A stretch of DNA of 64,000 nucleotides from Caulobacter ginsengisoli (lineage in GTDB: Bacteria > Pseudomonadota > Alphaproteobacteria > Caulobacterales > Caulobacteraceae). Shown here in pieces: positions 8,921 through 16,255 of this stretch (position 1 is its first letter; each line of letters starts with the position of its first letter). The translations under genes and the position numbers were made by a program. The notes under the pieces were generated by a model. The model saw only the letters and a list, made by a program, of their open reading frames with translations. It made no database searches and was not told where the DNA came from. Location of the stretch: contig NZ_JAUSVS010000008.1 of assembly GCF_030814835.1 (NCBI RefSeq), forward strand, positions 165,628-229,627, written 5' to 3'.

Positions 8921-8950
8921 GAGGAAAAAGGACCTGACCCCTTTTTCTCC
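8921..8950. terminator. A/T-tract hairpin between the toxin gene and the convergent tetR gene
   Basis: GAGGAAAAAGG followed by a short loop and CCCCTTTTTCTCC can fold into a hairpin with an A-tract on one side and a T-tract on the other. It sits between two convergent genes, so it could end transcription from both. Its middle reads GGACCTGACCCC (GGGGTCAGGTCC on the other strand), a phrase often seen around REP-associated sequences, so it may instead be a repeat remnant. Confidence 0.5.
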
Positions 8951-8965
8951 CATGAAGCTGTCTCT

Positions 8966-9589
8966 TCAGGATTGCCCTGAGTTTGATGGGGCCGGTTCGG
9001 CGGAGAGGCGCGAAATATAGTCCCGTAGCGCCGTGACAGACTGGTCGAAGGGGGCGATCGATCTGGCCGTGCGAGCCAGCATCACGGCGCCCTCCATCGT
9101 GGTGAGCACCAGGGTTGCCACGTTGTCCAAATCGGTTGGGGAGGCAAACTCCACCTGGTCCAGGCAATCACGAACGCGCTTCATCCAATTGTTGAAATTC
9201 TCCCATATCAGGGCGCGGACGTCGTCATCAGGCTGGTGAATTTCGAGTGCGATGAAGCCGATCGGGCATCCGAACATAAAACCCGTGTCGATCAGAAACT
9301 GGCGATAACGCGCCAGCAACGCGAAAATCCTCTCGATGGGATCGTCGACGCCTGCCCAGGCCGGTCCGACCAGACGGTCATCCATCTGAGCCAGATAGTC
9401 TTCCAACACCGCGATCAGGAGAGCCTGCTTCGAGGGGAAGGCGTGATAGAGGCTGCCGGCATGAACCCCGGCGGCGGCGCGAATGGCGGTCAGGCCCGTG
9501 GTGGCATATCCCTGTTCCGCAAATAGGCGCCGCGCCTCCGAGACGATCCTTGCTTTGGTCGTGGTGGGCATCGACTGCGTATTGGACAT
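8966..9589 (-). CDS. TetR family transcriptional regulator
   Basis: A 207-residue repressor. The N-terminal helix-turn-helix (residues 10-58) is clear: ARIVSEARRLFAEQGYATTG, then IRAAAGVHAGSLYHAFPSKQALL. The C-terminal ligand domain is of the common TetR_C type. Base composition is noticeably more AT-rich than flanking genes, suggesting acquisition. A palindromic site (GGTTGATCAACC) lies about 22 bp upstream, and a matching one lies upstream of the SRPBCC gene, so it probably represses both itself and that gene. An AGGAAGG site precedes the ATG at 9589. Confidence 0.9.
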   Translation of the reverse strand: MSNTQSMPTTTKARIVSEARRLFAEQGYATTGLTAIRAAAGVHAGSLYHAFPSKQALLIAVLEDYLAQMDDRLVGPAWAGVDDPIERIFALLARYRQFLIDTGFMFGCPIGFIALEIHQPDDDVRALIWENFNNWMKRVRDCLDQVEFASPTDLDNVATLVLTTMEGAVMLARTARSIAPFDQSVTALRDYISRLSAEPAPSNSGQS

Positions 9590-9610
9590 GCGCCTTCCTA
9601 CAAGCCACCG

Positions 9611-9628
9611 CTAGGTTGATCAACCAAC
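9611..9628. promoter_or_regulatory. probable TetR operator upstream of tetR
   Basis: CTAGGTTGATCAACCAAC contains the perfect palindrome GGTTGATCAACC (9614-9625). The left half CTAGGTTGATC is repeated exactly in the site at 10374-10397. Position just upstream of the tetR start suggests autorepression. Confidence 0.65.
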
Positions 9629-9656
9629 CGCCCGCAAAGCGCCCGGGCAATTTCTT

Positions 9657-9764
9657 TCAATCGCGCGGCCCCTCCTGCGACACCCGGGCAGCCAGTGGCG
9701 TGGCATAGGCCGCGCCCAACCCAATCAGCAGCTCGCGGCGATGTATCCCGCCCAACCTGCTCAA
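9657..9764 (-). CDS. 35-residue twin-arginine-leader-like ORF (small gene or truncated remnant)
   Basis: A TTG codon overlapping the SRPBCC stop (TTGA) opens a 35-codon frame containing HRRELLIGLGAAYATPLAAR and ending in a TGA. The RRELLIG plus short hydrophobic run ending near an A-x-A is what a Tat export leader looks like, but the frame stops soon after. The coupling to the upstream stop suggests this once started a downstream exported protein that has since been lost; a true small protein is possible. No SD sequence other than that provided by coupling is visible. Confidence 0.35.
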   Translation of the reverse strand: MSRLGGIHRRELLIGLGAAYATPLAARVSQEGPRD

Positions 9765-10363
9765 CCTCCGCCGCCGCAGACTGCGCGCATTCCTTCAAGC
9801 ACCCCGCTCCATGCGCGGGTGAACCAGGCTTGCGACGCGCGATTGGCCACATCGTCGGTGAAACCATAATGGCGGAACGCGACATGCGTACCGCTTCCGC
9901 TGGGCGTGAAGTTCAACTCGACCCAGGTCGGCAGTGGGTCTGGCCTGCGCAACGTCTCGTCCGCGTAGGGTGGCGCATTGTCGCCCTTTAGTCGGTCGCC
10001 CGCGAAAACGACCCATTCGAAAGCATAGAACCGGCCGGGCTCGGCGCGCAGCACATGCGCGCCGAGTGTGCCGTGCGTGAGCCCGCGAGGATCGTCCTGG
10101 GGGAAGAAGATGATCGTATAGGGTCCGCCCACGCCACCGATCTCCGCGTCCGGTGCGAAGAAGCTGCGCACCCCCGCGGTCGTCGACCATAGCGCATAGG
10201 CGCGCGCAGGCGCGCAGGCCACATCGACGTCGAGCACTATACTGTGCCCCGTGTCCCGCTTGCTGGGCAATGTGCCGGCCAGGCGGCTCGGCTCGCTCTG
10301 ACCAAACGCCGGAACCGCGACGAGCACGGCGGCGAACGCAACGAGGAGGAACGATGGTCTCAT
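9761..10363 (-). CDS. exported SRPBCC/START-like domain protein
   Basis: A 200-residue precursor with a cleavable signal (MRPSFLLVAFAAVLVAVPAF, then GQ). The mature part shows an AHSA1-like START fold: SIVLDVDVACAPARAYALWS at the first strand, PGRFYAFEWV in the middle, and a C-terminal long helix WFTRAWSGVLEGMR. The ATG at 10363 has GTGAGG 7 nt upstream; an in-frame GTG further up would fall inside the palindromic operator and is less likely. Downstream of a matched TetR operator and next to the tetR gene, so probably induced by the TetR ligand. Ligand and function unknown. Confidence 0.78.
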   Translation of the reverse strand: MRPSFLLVAFAAVLVAVPAFGQSEPSRLAGTLPSKRDTGHSIVLDVDVACAPARAYALWSTTAGVRSFFAPDAEIGGVGGPYTIIFFPQDDPRGLTHGTLGAHVLRAEPGRFYAFEWVVFAGDRLKGDNAPPYADETLRRPDPLPTWVELNFTPSGSGTHVAFRHYGFTDDVANRASQAWFTRAWSGVLEGMRAVCGGGG

Positions 10364-10373
10364 TGGCGGCCTC

Positions 10374-10397
10374 ACTAGGTTGATCGACCAACCTAGT
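10374..10397. promoter_or_regulatory. palindromic TetR operator upstream of the SRPBCC gene
   Basis: ACTAGGTTG-ATCGAC-CAACCTAGT is a perfect inverted repeat with 9-bp arms and a 6-bp centre. It shares CTAGGTTGATC with the site at 9611 upstream of tetR. It lies 10 bp before the start codon of the SRPBCC gene, where a bound repressor would block transcription. Confidence 0.75.
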
Positions 10398-10461
10398 TAG
10401 CTTGTGCGGCCCGTGATGGTCAAGAGGTCGGCATGAGCGAGACGAGTCGCCTCGCACGGCG

Positions 10462-10620
10462 CGCCCCGGCGAGGCGGACAATGTCGATCCCGGCTATCAG
10501 GGATAGAAGGCGCGCAAAATCCGCCGCGTTCTGGCTCAATCCGAAGCTCGCGCCCGGATGATCCCGGCTGAAAAGGTCTGGGGCTCCTTCGGCTCGTAAG
10601 TATCCGCTTTGCGCCGGTAG
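10462..10620 (+). pseudogene. decayed second copy of the antitoxin gene with the first codons of its toxin
   Basis: The stretch 10462-10617 aligns without gaps to 8464-8619 of the intact antitoxin/toxin pair, with about 29 differences in 156 bases by eye. In the antitoxin frame it reads RPGEADNVDPGYQG, a stop (TAG), then KARKIRRVLAQSEARARMIP, ending VWGSFGS and a TAA. After it, SIRFAPV matches the toxin's first residues, then the match ends. No start codon in frame remains upstream. It is a relic, not a working gene. Confidence 0.8.
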
Positions 10621-10640
10621 CTCCAATTTTAGCGCAGGCC

Positions 10641-10889
10641 TTAGCCGGAAGGCAGGTTCGATCTGTAGGGGTCTTCGCCGCTCGCGGTCAGACGCCCTTG
10701 TATCGCCCAAAGCAGCGAAGTCAGTTCATCCCGTCCGCGAGCGGCCTTCTCGGCCTCAGCTTTCGAGACCTCGTCTTCCCGCATCACAGCCAAATGGCCG
10801 CCGGCGTCGTAGCGCACGAAATACCGATCGCCCCGCCGCCACACCTCGGCCTCGGCAAACTTGAACAGGCGCTCGGCGTCCTCAGGCAC
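10641..10889 (-). CDS. small conserved-looking hypothetical protein downstream of the phosphoribosyltransferase
   Basis: An 82-residue frame starting at GTG 10889, preceded by GAGGGG 9 nt upstream. It begins VPEDAERLFKFAEAEVWRRG, has DRYFVRYDAGGHLAVM in the middle, and is rich in charged residues throughout. A TTG at 10919 would extend it into the preceding gene. It follows the phosphoribosyltransferase gene by 13 bp on the same strand, so it is probably co-transcribed. I do not recognise the family; no signal peptide or membrane segment is seen. Confidence 0.6.
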   Translation of the reverse strand: MPEDAERLFKFAEAEVWRRGDRYFVRYDAGGHLAVMREDEVSKAEAEKAARGRDELTSLLWAIQGRLTASGEDPYRSNLPSG

Positions 10890-10902
10890 GAATTGCAGCC
10901 CC

Positions 10903-11436
10903 TCAATCCATCGCCCCAATATACGGCAACCCCCGCATCGACCCCGCCACGTCCATGCCGTAGCCGACCAGGAACCGCGCCGGCGCCTCCCAGGCCACGA
11001 AGTCCGGCTCAATCGCCCGCTGGGTCGGCCACGGCTTCCTCGCGAACACCGCCGACATCACCTCGCTGGCCCCCGCGTCCTTCACCAGCCGCACGGCCTC
11101 GCTGAGCGACAGCCCGGTGTCGAAGACGTCGTCCACCACCAGGGCCCGCTGGTTGACCAGCGGCCGTTGCAGGTCGGCCCTCACCTCGCAGCGGCCGGCG
11201 CTCTTGCGGGCGTCGTGGTAGCTGGCCAGCCACAGGGCGTCGAAGCGGACCATCCGGCCCAGCCGCGCCAGGGCCCTCGTCAGGTCGGCGGCGAACCAAA
11301 GGCCGCCGGTCAAGAGGCAGACCACCACGGTGTCGTCGTCGATCCTGGGGGCGATGATCTTGGCGAGATCATTGACTCGCTGGGCCAGCTCGTCTTCGCC
11401 GATCAGCACGGCGGGTTGGGCGGGCTGGTCGCTCAT
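10903..11436 (-). CDS. hpt: hypoxanthine-type phosphoribosyltransferase
   Basis: A 177-residue type I phosphoribosyltransferase. The PRPP loop ALVVDDVFDTGLS (near residue 98) is complete with the paired acidic residues, and CLLTGGLWFAADL near 40 is the pyrophosphate-binding loop of hypoxanthine/guanine enzymes. The C-terminal FLVGYGMDVAGSMRGLPYIG matches the purine-binding flap of Hpt. It salvages hypoxanthine or guanine using PRPP in the cytoplasm. Its ATG directly abuts the stop of the zinc-ribbon gene, so the two are one transcription unit. Xanthine specificity is not excluded. Confidence 0.85.
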   Translation of the reverse strand: MSDQPAQPAVLIGEDELAQRVNDLAKIIAPRIDDDTVVVCLLTGGLWFAADLTRALARLGRMVRFDALWLASYHDARKSAGRCEVRADLQRPLVNQRALVVDDVFDTGLSLSEAVRLVKDAGASEVMSAVFARKPWPTQRAIEPDFVAWEAPARFLVGYGMDVAGSMRGLPYIGAMD

Positions 11437-12300
11437 CTAGGGTTCCTTTGTCGTCTCGGCAGGGGGAAGGGGATCGGCGACGGCGGGGTCGGCCATCGGG
11501 ACAGGCTCGGCCTCGGCCGGGCCGCGCAGCTTCAGCGGCGTCTTCACCGTCGGCGCCGTCGGGGCCTGGGCGGCGCTGGGCAGTTTCAGGCCCTTCTCGT
11601 CGGTGACGAAGGTGACGTCCAGCTCGACCGAGGTGGTCGGCGGGTCCAGCAGGGCGATGGAGAAGCTCCGGGTCTCGCCGGCCGGGATGCGGGGATTGTT
11701 GATCAGGGCGATCTTGGCCATCACCCGCCTGCCCTGCTTGTTGAGCAGGCTGACCTGCAGCGGCGGGGAGGTCACGTTCTCGCCGGTGACGTTGCGCAAC
11801 AGGCCGCGCACGGCCAGGGCGGCGTGGCCGTCCTGCAGGATCGGCTCGAAGGTGACGTTCTCGATGGTCAGGCCGACCCGGTTGACCGGCTGGCCGACGG
11901 TGGCGAAGGCGGTGGCCGAGCGGGGCCACAGGCGCGCCACATCGGTCTTCAGGAACAGGGCCAACAGCAGGGTCGCCGAGACGAACACCGCCATGCCGCC
12001 CCAGATGACGCCGGTGGCGGTGGCTTCACGCACGCGGCGCTCGGTCTGGGCCTTGGCGCGGAACACCTTGGGCAGTTCCTCGCCCGGCAGTTCGCTGACC
12101 GGGGTGTCGAGGACGGGCGGCGAATCCAGCGGCTTGGAGAAGGCCCCCTGCTCGGGGTCGACGAACAGCTCCAGGTCGACGTCGCCCATGGCTGTCCAGC
12201 GGTTGCCACACGAGGCGCAGCGGACGGTGCGGCCCCCGGGACCTACTTGGTCGTCACCCACGAAATAGCGGGTAGCGCACTCGGGACAGGTCAGTATCAT
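11437..12300 (-). CDS. MJ0042-type zinc-ribbon membrane protein (DUF3426-like)
   Basis: A 287-residue protein. The first 40 residues hold a zinc ribbon of MJ0042 type: CPECATRYFVGDDQVGPGGR then CASC, giving two C-x2-C knuckles. A linker leads to a single membrane segment (about residues 97-120, VIWGGMAVFVSATLLLALFL) and a C-terminal extracytoplasmic beta domain of DUF3426 type (FATVGQPVNRVGLTIENV onward). Such proteins are common next to ftsE in alphaproteobacteria and are of unknown function, possibly sensing metals or redox. It is divergent from ftsE and co-oriented with hpt. Confidence 0.8.
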   Translation of the reverse strand: MILTCPECATRYFVGDDQVGPGGRTVRCASCGNRWTAMGDVDLELFVDPEQGAFSKPLDSPPVLDTPVSELPGEELPKVFRAKAQTERRVREATATGVIWGGMAVFVSATLLLALFLKTDVARLWPRSATAFATVGQPVNRVGLTIENVTFEPILQDGHAALAVRGLLRNVTGENVTSPPLQVSLLNKQGRRVMAKIALINNPRIPAGETRSFSIALLDPPTTSVELDVTFVTDEKGLKLPSAAQAPTAPTVKTPLKLRGPAEAEPVPMADPAVADPLPPAETTKEP

Positions 12301-12409
12301 GGCCGGCGAATCGGACGCTCCCGCAACCTCTCACCCGAGGTCGCCGATTTCGGCTCCCATGTCCAGAAACCCCAACGCCGCGCCCCCCAATACAATGCTT
12401 GGGGATCCA

Positions 12410-13096
12410 ATGGCCGGCCCCATCCTCCGCTTTGAGGGCGTGGCCATGCGCTATGGCCGCGCGCCGGAGGTATTGAAGGACATCGGCTTCGAGCTGTCGC
12501 CCGGCAGCTTCCATTTCGTCACCGGCGCCTCGGGGGCCGGCAAGAGCAGTCTTCTCAAGCTGATCTACCTGGCCGAACGGCCCTCGCGGGGGCGGATCGA
12601 GCTGTTCAGCCGTGATGTCGACGCCGTCGCCCCGGCCGACCGGCCCTTTCTGCGCCGCCGCATCGGGGTGGTGTTCCAGGAATTCCGGCTGCTCGAGCAC
12701 CTGTCGGCCTTCGACAACTGCGCCCTGCCCCTGCGTATCGCCGGCCAGAAGCCCGAGAGCTACCGCGGCGACATCGCCGAGCTGCTGGGCTGGGTGGGGC
12801 TGAAGGGCCGCATGCACGCCCTGCCCGCCACCCTCTCCGGCGGCGAAAAGCAGCGGCTGGCCATCGCCCGGGCCGTGGTCGCCCGGCCCGACATCCTGCT
12901 GGCCGACGAGCCGACGGGGAATGTCGACGATGCGCTGGCCCTGCGCATCCTGCGCCTCTTCGTCGAGCTCAATCGCCTGGGCACCACGGTGCTGATCGCC
13001 AGCCATGACGAGGACCTGGTGGCGCGGTCGGGGCAGCCGGTGTTTCACCTGGAGAACGGCCGGCTGACCGCCTTCGGACGGGGTGGCGGGCGATGA
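12410..13096 (+). CDS. ftsE: cell division ATP-binding protein FtsE
   Basis: A 228-residue ABC ATPase. It shows Walker A GASGAGKSS (near 38), Q-loop VFQEFRLLEH, signature LSGGEKQRLAIARA (near 141), Walker B ILLADEPTGN and H-loop ASHDEDL. With FtsX it forms the complex that activates periplasmic cell-wall hydrolases at the septum. The ATG at 12410 with GGGGA just upstream gives the usual FtsE length; in-frame ATGs at 12299, 12359 and 12395 would add an unusual N-terminal tail. FtsX is 232 bp downstream, separated by a palindromic element. Confidence 0.88.
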   Translation: MAGPILRFEGVAMRYGRAPEVLKDIGFELSPGSFHFVTGASGAGKSSLLKLIYLAERPSRGRIELFSRDVDAVAPADRPFLRRRIGVVFQEFRLLEHLSAFDNCALPLRIAGQKPESYRGDIAELLGWVGLKGRMHALPATLSGGEKQRLAIARAVVARPDILLADEPTGNVDDALALRILRLFVELNRLGTTVLIASHDEDLVARSGQPVFHLENGRLTAFGRGGGR

Positions 13097-13133
13097 TCCT
13101 AAGTCATCGGATTTTCCGCCCCTCCCACGGCCT

Positions 13134-13286
13134 CCCTTCCTCCTCGATGGAGGAAGGGCGGGGATGGTGGTGGTGGCACAGCGCTTCCGGAAGAACGCGG
13201 GGAGGCGTGGTCGCCACCCCACGCCTCTCGCTTAAGCTCCGAGCGCACACCACCAACCCTGCCCTTCCTCCATCGAGGAGGAAGGG
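13134..13286. repeat. nested palindromic (MITE-like) intergenic element between ftsE and ftsX
   Basis: Exact 26-bp inverted arms at 13134-13159 and 13261-13286; each arm is itself a hairpin (CCCTTCCTCC-TCGAT-GGAGGAAGGG). The 100-bp centre is non-coding. The same hairpin sequence recurs, broken, at 63902, so this is a dispersed element. It pushes ftsE and ftsX apart where they are normally adjacent. Confidence 0.85.
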
Positions 13287-13328
13287 TTCTGTGGGCGCGT
13301 CACCGGCCGGGCAGATCGGTTCCCGCCC

Positions 13329-14222
13329 ATGACCGACCTCTTCGATCCCGCCCGCTGGAAGCCAGGCCCCCTCCTCCCCAGGCGCGACGCCCGCGACGGG
13401 GCGCTGGTCTTCGTGGTGGCGGTGCTGTGTTTCCTGGCCTGCCTGACCGCCATCGGGGCGATGGCCGCCGACCGTGGGGCGCGGGGCTGGACGTCCCAGC
13501 TGTCCGACAGCGCCACCGTCGTGGTGCGGGCCCGGGGCGCCGAGAGTCCGGACGCGGCGGCGGCCCGCGCGGCCGAGACCCTGGCCGGCGTTCCGGGGGT
13601 GGCGGAAGCGCGGGCGCTGGAAAAGGAAAAGGCCGAGGCGCTGCTGGAGCCCTGGCTGGGCCGCGAAGCCCTGCTGGACGACCTGCCCATTCCCCGCCTG
13701 GTCACCGTCGAACTGGACCCGAAGAAACCGGCCAAGGCCGCCGCCCTCGACAGCGCCCTGAAGGCCGCCGGGGTCGACGCCACCGTGGACGACCACTCCC
13801 GCTGGATCGGCGATATAGAGCGCTCGGCCGGCATCGCCCGCTGGGCGGCGCTGGGGGTGGGGCTGCTGATCGCGGCGGCGGCGGCGGCGGTCATCGGCTT
13901 CGCCACCCGCGCGGGCCTGGCCGCCCATCGCGATGTGATCGAGGTCCTGCACCTCTCCGGCGCCGAGTCCGGCTTCGTGGCGCGGCTCTTCCAGGCGCGA
14001 TTTGCCCGCACCGCGGCCCTGGCGGGCTTGTTCGGAGCGGCCGGGGCGGCCATCATCGCCGCCCTCGCCCGGCTGGCGGGCGGGGGGGACGGACTGACGC
14101 CGGTGCTGCCGGTGGCCTGGACGGACCTGGCCGTGGTGCTGCCCGCGCCGATCATCGCCGCCCTGACCGCGGCGGTGTCGGCCCGGCTGGCGGCCATGGG
14201 CATGTTGAAGGAGTTGGGATGA
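13329..14222 (+). CDS. ftsX: cell division protein FtsX
   Basis: A 297-residue permease with the FtsX layout: a cytoplasmic N-terminus, TM1 (residues 26-48), an extracytoplasmic domain of about 115 residues rich in Val/Ala strands, then three membrane segments (about 172-195, 225-247 and 263-285). It is the partner of FtsE and transmits ATP hydrolysis to periplasmic amidase regulators. Sequence identity outside the membrane topology is low, so assignment rests on topology and position after ftsE. It overlaps the next gene by 4 nt (ATGA). Confidence 0.85.
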   Translation: MTDLFDPARWKPGPLLPRRDARDGALVFVVAVLCFLACLTAIGAMAADRGARGWTSQLSDSATVVVRARGAESPDAAAARAAETLAGVPGVAEARALEKEKAEALLEPWLGREALLDDLPIPRLVTVELDPKKPAKAAALDSALKAAGVDATVDDHSRWIGDIERSAGIARWAALGVGLLIAAAAAAVIGFATRAGLAAHRDVIEVLHLSGAESGFVARLFQARFARTAALAGLFGAAGAAIIAALARLAGGGDGLTPVLPVAWTDLAVVLPAPIIAALTAAVSARLAAMGMLKELG

Positions 14223-14857
14223 GAGCTCTGGCTCTGCTGGTGATCGTGGCGCTGATCTGGGCGGTGGGCCTGCTGGCCTTCGGGGCGCGGGTCGAGCGTT
14301 CGACCCCGGCCGCCGAACCGCCGGTGGCCGACGCGGTGGTCGCCCTGACCGGCGCCTCGACCCTGCGGCTGGAAGCGGCCGTCAAGCTGCTGGAGAACGG
14401 CAAGGGCCGCCGGCTGCTGGTCAGCGGCGTCAACCGGATGGCCACGCGCGGCGACATCAAGTCGGTGACCAAGGCCCAGAAGCCCATCTACGACTGCTGC
14501 GTGGACCTGGACTACACAGCCGCCGACACCGCCGGCAACGCCGAGCAGATCGCCGACTGGGCCAAGTCCAAGGGCTATGACAGCCTGATCGTGGTCACCG
14601 CCGACTACCACATGCCCCGGGCCATGCTGGAGGTCCGCGCCGCCCTGCCGGGCGTCAAGCTGACCCCCTATCCGGTCGCCACCGAGACCCTGGACGCCAG
14701 CCGCTGGTGGGCCGACGGGACCCAGGCCCGGCGGATGACCATCGAATACTGCAAATACCTGGCGATCCTGACCCGCGAGAGCGTCAAGGGGCTGTTCAAG
14801 CCCAGGCCGGCGGCCACGAAGTCCGCGCCCGCCAAGCCCCAGGCGGCCAAGTCTTGA
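14219..14857 (+). CDS. YdcF family (DUF218) membrane-anchored protein
   Basis: A 212-residue protein with an N-terminal membrane anchor (residues 3-23) and a DUF218 domain: AVVALTGASTLRLEAAVKLL near 41, LLVSGVN near 66, and DTAGNAEQIADWAKSKGYDS followed by LIVVTADYHMPRA near 123. DUF218 proteins are linked to envelope carbohydrate metabolism (ElyC/SanA relatives). The C-terminus ends in a Lys/Ala/Pro-rich tail. It lies in one run with ftsX and plsC through ATGA and TTGA overlaps, an arrangement that recurs in alphaproteobacteria. Confidence 0.85.
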   Translation: MRALALLVIVALIWAVGLLAFGARVERSTPAAEPPVADAVVALTGASTLRLEAAVKLLENGKGRRLLVSGVNRMATRGDIKSVTKAQKPIYDCCVDLDYTAADTAGNAEQIADWAKSKGYDSLIVVTADYHMPRAMLEVRAALPGVKLTPYPVATETLDASRWWADGTQARRMTIEYCKYLAILTRESVKGLFKPRPAATKSAPAKPQAAKS

Positions 14858-15555
14858 TTCAAGTCCGATCGCTGGCCTACCTGATCTATTTCTATGGCCT
14901 GTCGGTGGTGACGGCCTTCGCGATGCTGCCCTGCCTGCTGGGCTCGCGGCGCGGCATGACCCGGGCGATGAGCGTCTACGGCCGCTGCGTCACCTGGGGC
15001 CTGAGGGTCATCTGCGGCATCAAGGTCGAGGTGCGGGGGCTGGAGCACCTGCCCCAGGGCCCGGTGCTGATCGCCGCCAAGCACCAGTGCATGTTCGACA
15101 TCTTCGGCAGCTTCGTCTTCCTGGAGGACCACTGCTACGTCATGCGCAAGGAGCTGATGGTCATCCCCTTCTTCGGCTGGTACGCCACCAAGGCCCGGAT
15201 GATCGTCATCGACCGCAAGGGCCATTCGGCCGCCCTGCGCAAGCTGGTGGCCGACGCCAAGGACCGCATGCAGGACGACCGCCGCCTGGTCATCTTCCCG
15301 GAAGGCACCCGCGGCCAGCCCGGCAAGCCCGGCGACTACAAGCCGGGCATCGCCGCCCTCTATCGCGAACTGGACATGCCGGTCCTGCCGATGGCGGTGA
15401 ACACCGGCGTCCACTGGCAGAAGTTCCTGCGCGTGCCGGGGACCATCGTGTTTGAGTTCCTGCCGCCCATTCCGGCGGGCCTGAAGCGGGCCGAGTTCAT
15501 GCGTGAGCTGCAGTCGAGGATCGACACCGCCTCCGACGCCCTGTTGGGCCTCTAG
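14854..15555 (+). CDS. plsC: 1-acyl-sn-glycerol-3-phosphate acyltransferase
   Basis: A 233-residue acyltransferase that makes phosphatidic acid for phospholipid synthesis at the inner membrane. It has an N-terminal membrane segment (residues 8-30), the catalytic H-x4-D as KHQCMFD near 70, and FPEGTRGQ near 149, the glycerol-phosphate motif. The TTG start at 14854 overlaps the previous stop (TTGA); no later start keeps the first membrane segment. Its stop overlaps the stop of the convergent antitoxin gene. Confidence 0.93.
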   Translation: MIQVRSLAYLIYFYGLSVVTAFAMLPCLLGSRRGMTRAMSVYGRCVTWGLRVICGIKVEVRGLEHLPQGPVLIAAKHQCMFDIFGSFVFLEDHCYVMRKELMVIPFFGWYATKARMIVIDRKGHSAALRKLVADAKDRMQDDRRLVIFPEGTRGQPGKPGDYKPGIAALYRELDMPVLPMAVNTGVHWQKFLRVPGTIVFEFLPPIPAGLKRAEFMRELQSRIDTASDALLGL

Positions 15556-15884
15556 GCCGGCAAGGCTTCAAGATGGATGGGGGCGAAGGGCTCGCGGCCG
15601 CGTTGCTGGACGGTGATGTCGACGTCACAGCCCAGCCTGGTCAGCATGCGCATGATGCGTTCCACCGAGACATCGCGGAACTGCCCCTTCAGCATCCGGG
15701 AGATATCCGGCTGAGAGACGCCGGTGATCCGTCCCGCCTCGCTCTGGCTGAGCTTGCGGTCGCTGATGGTATCCTGCATCCGGCTGACCAGTTGCGCCTT
15801 GAGCAGATGAGCTTCGGCGTCGGGAAAGTTCAGGTCCTCAAAAATATTGCCCGCGCTTTCGCGAACCCCGTTGTCGTCGGTCAT
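15552..15884 (-). CDS. HigA-like XRE-family antitoxin
   Basis: A 110-residue protein with an XRE helix-turn-helix in the middle: DRKLSQSEAGRITGVSQPDI then SRMLKGQF (residues 43-70). This domain type (HTH_37) is usual for HigA antitoxins encoded after their toxin. The ATG at 15884 follows AGAGGAGG by 6 nt and overlaps the toxin stop by 1 nt (TGATG). It would neutralise the upstream toxin and repress the operon at the palindrome near 16259. Confidence 0.85.
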   Translation of the reverse strand: MTDDNGVRESAGNIFEDLNFPDAEAHLLKAQLVSRMQDTISDRKLSQSEAGRITGVSQPDISRMLKGQFRDVSVERIMRMLTRLGCDVDITVQQRGREPFAPIHLEALPA

Positions 15885-16249
15885 CACGCACCTCCTCTGG
15901 TCTTGTAGTCTTCCTCGGCCGCCTTGAGCCTGCGCTTCATCTTCTCGATGTCCGCCGGAGGCGTCTTTACCCCGGTCTTGGACTTCTTCTGGAACGCGTG
16001 CAGGACGTAGACCGCGTCGGCGAATTTGACCGTGTAGACGGCGCGATAGGTGTCCCCGTCATGGTCATCGACGATTTCCAACACTCCGGCTCCGCCAAAC
16101 CCTTTCAGCGGTTTGGCGTTGGCGTGCTTACCGCCCGTTTGCGCGAGGTAGAGCGCAAAGCCCATGGCGTCCTGCACCGGATCGGGAAAGGCGCACAGAT
16201 CGTCGTAGCTTGAGCCGACCCAGGCGACAGGCTTTGAGGTCTTCGTCAC
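15884..16249 (-). CDS. HigB/Gp49-like toxin of type II toxin-antitoxin system
   Basis: A 121-residue basic protein of the phage-derived Gp49-like/HigB family: KPVAWVGSSYDDLCAFPDPV at the start, GFALYLAQTG in the first helix, then the core LKGFGGAGVLEIVDDHDGDT followed by YRAVYTVKF, YVLHAFQKKSKTG and a helix ending KRRLKAAEEDY. These toxins are ribosome-dependent mRNA nucleases. Toxin-first order with a downstream XRE antitoxin is the Hig arrangement. It starts with GTG at 16249, only 7 nt after a CATAAT box, so the message may be leaderless. Confidence 0.87.
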   Translation of the reverse strand: MTKTSKPVAWVGSSYDDLCAFPDPVQDAMGFALYLAQTGGKHANAKPLKGFGGAGVLEIVDDHDGDTYRAVYTVKFADAVYVLHAFQKKSKTGVKTPPADIEKMKRRLKAAEEDYKTRGGA

Positions 16250-16255
16250 CTATGC

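Noticed and set aside
8921..8950. GGGGTCAGGTC phrase as a REP-associated transposase trace
   Set aside because: No tyrosine transposase gene in the window; a bidirectional hairpin terminator explains it as well.
12299..12409. FtsE starting further upstream (12299, 12359 or 12395)
   Set aside because: These would add a Pro/Ser-rich tail not typical of FtsE, and the first overlaps the zinc-ribbon start.
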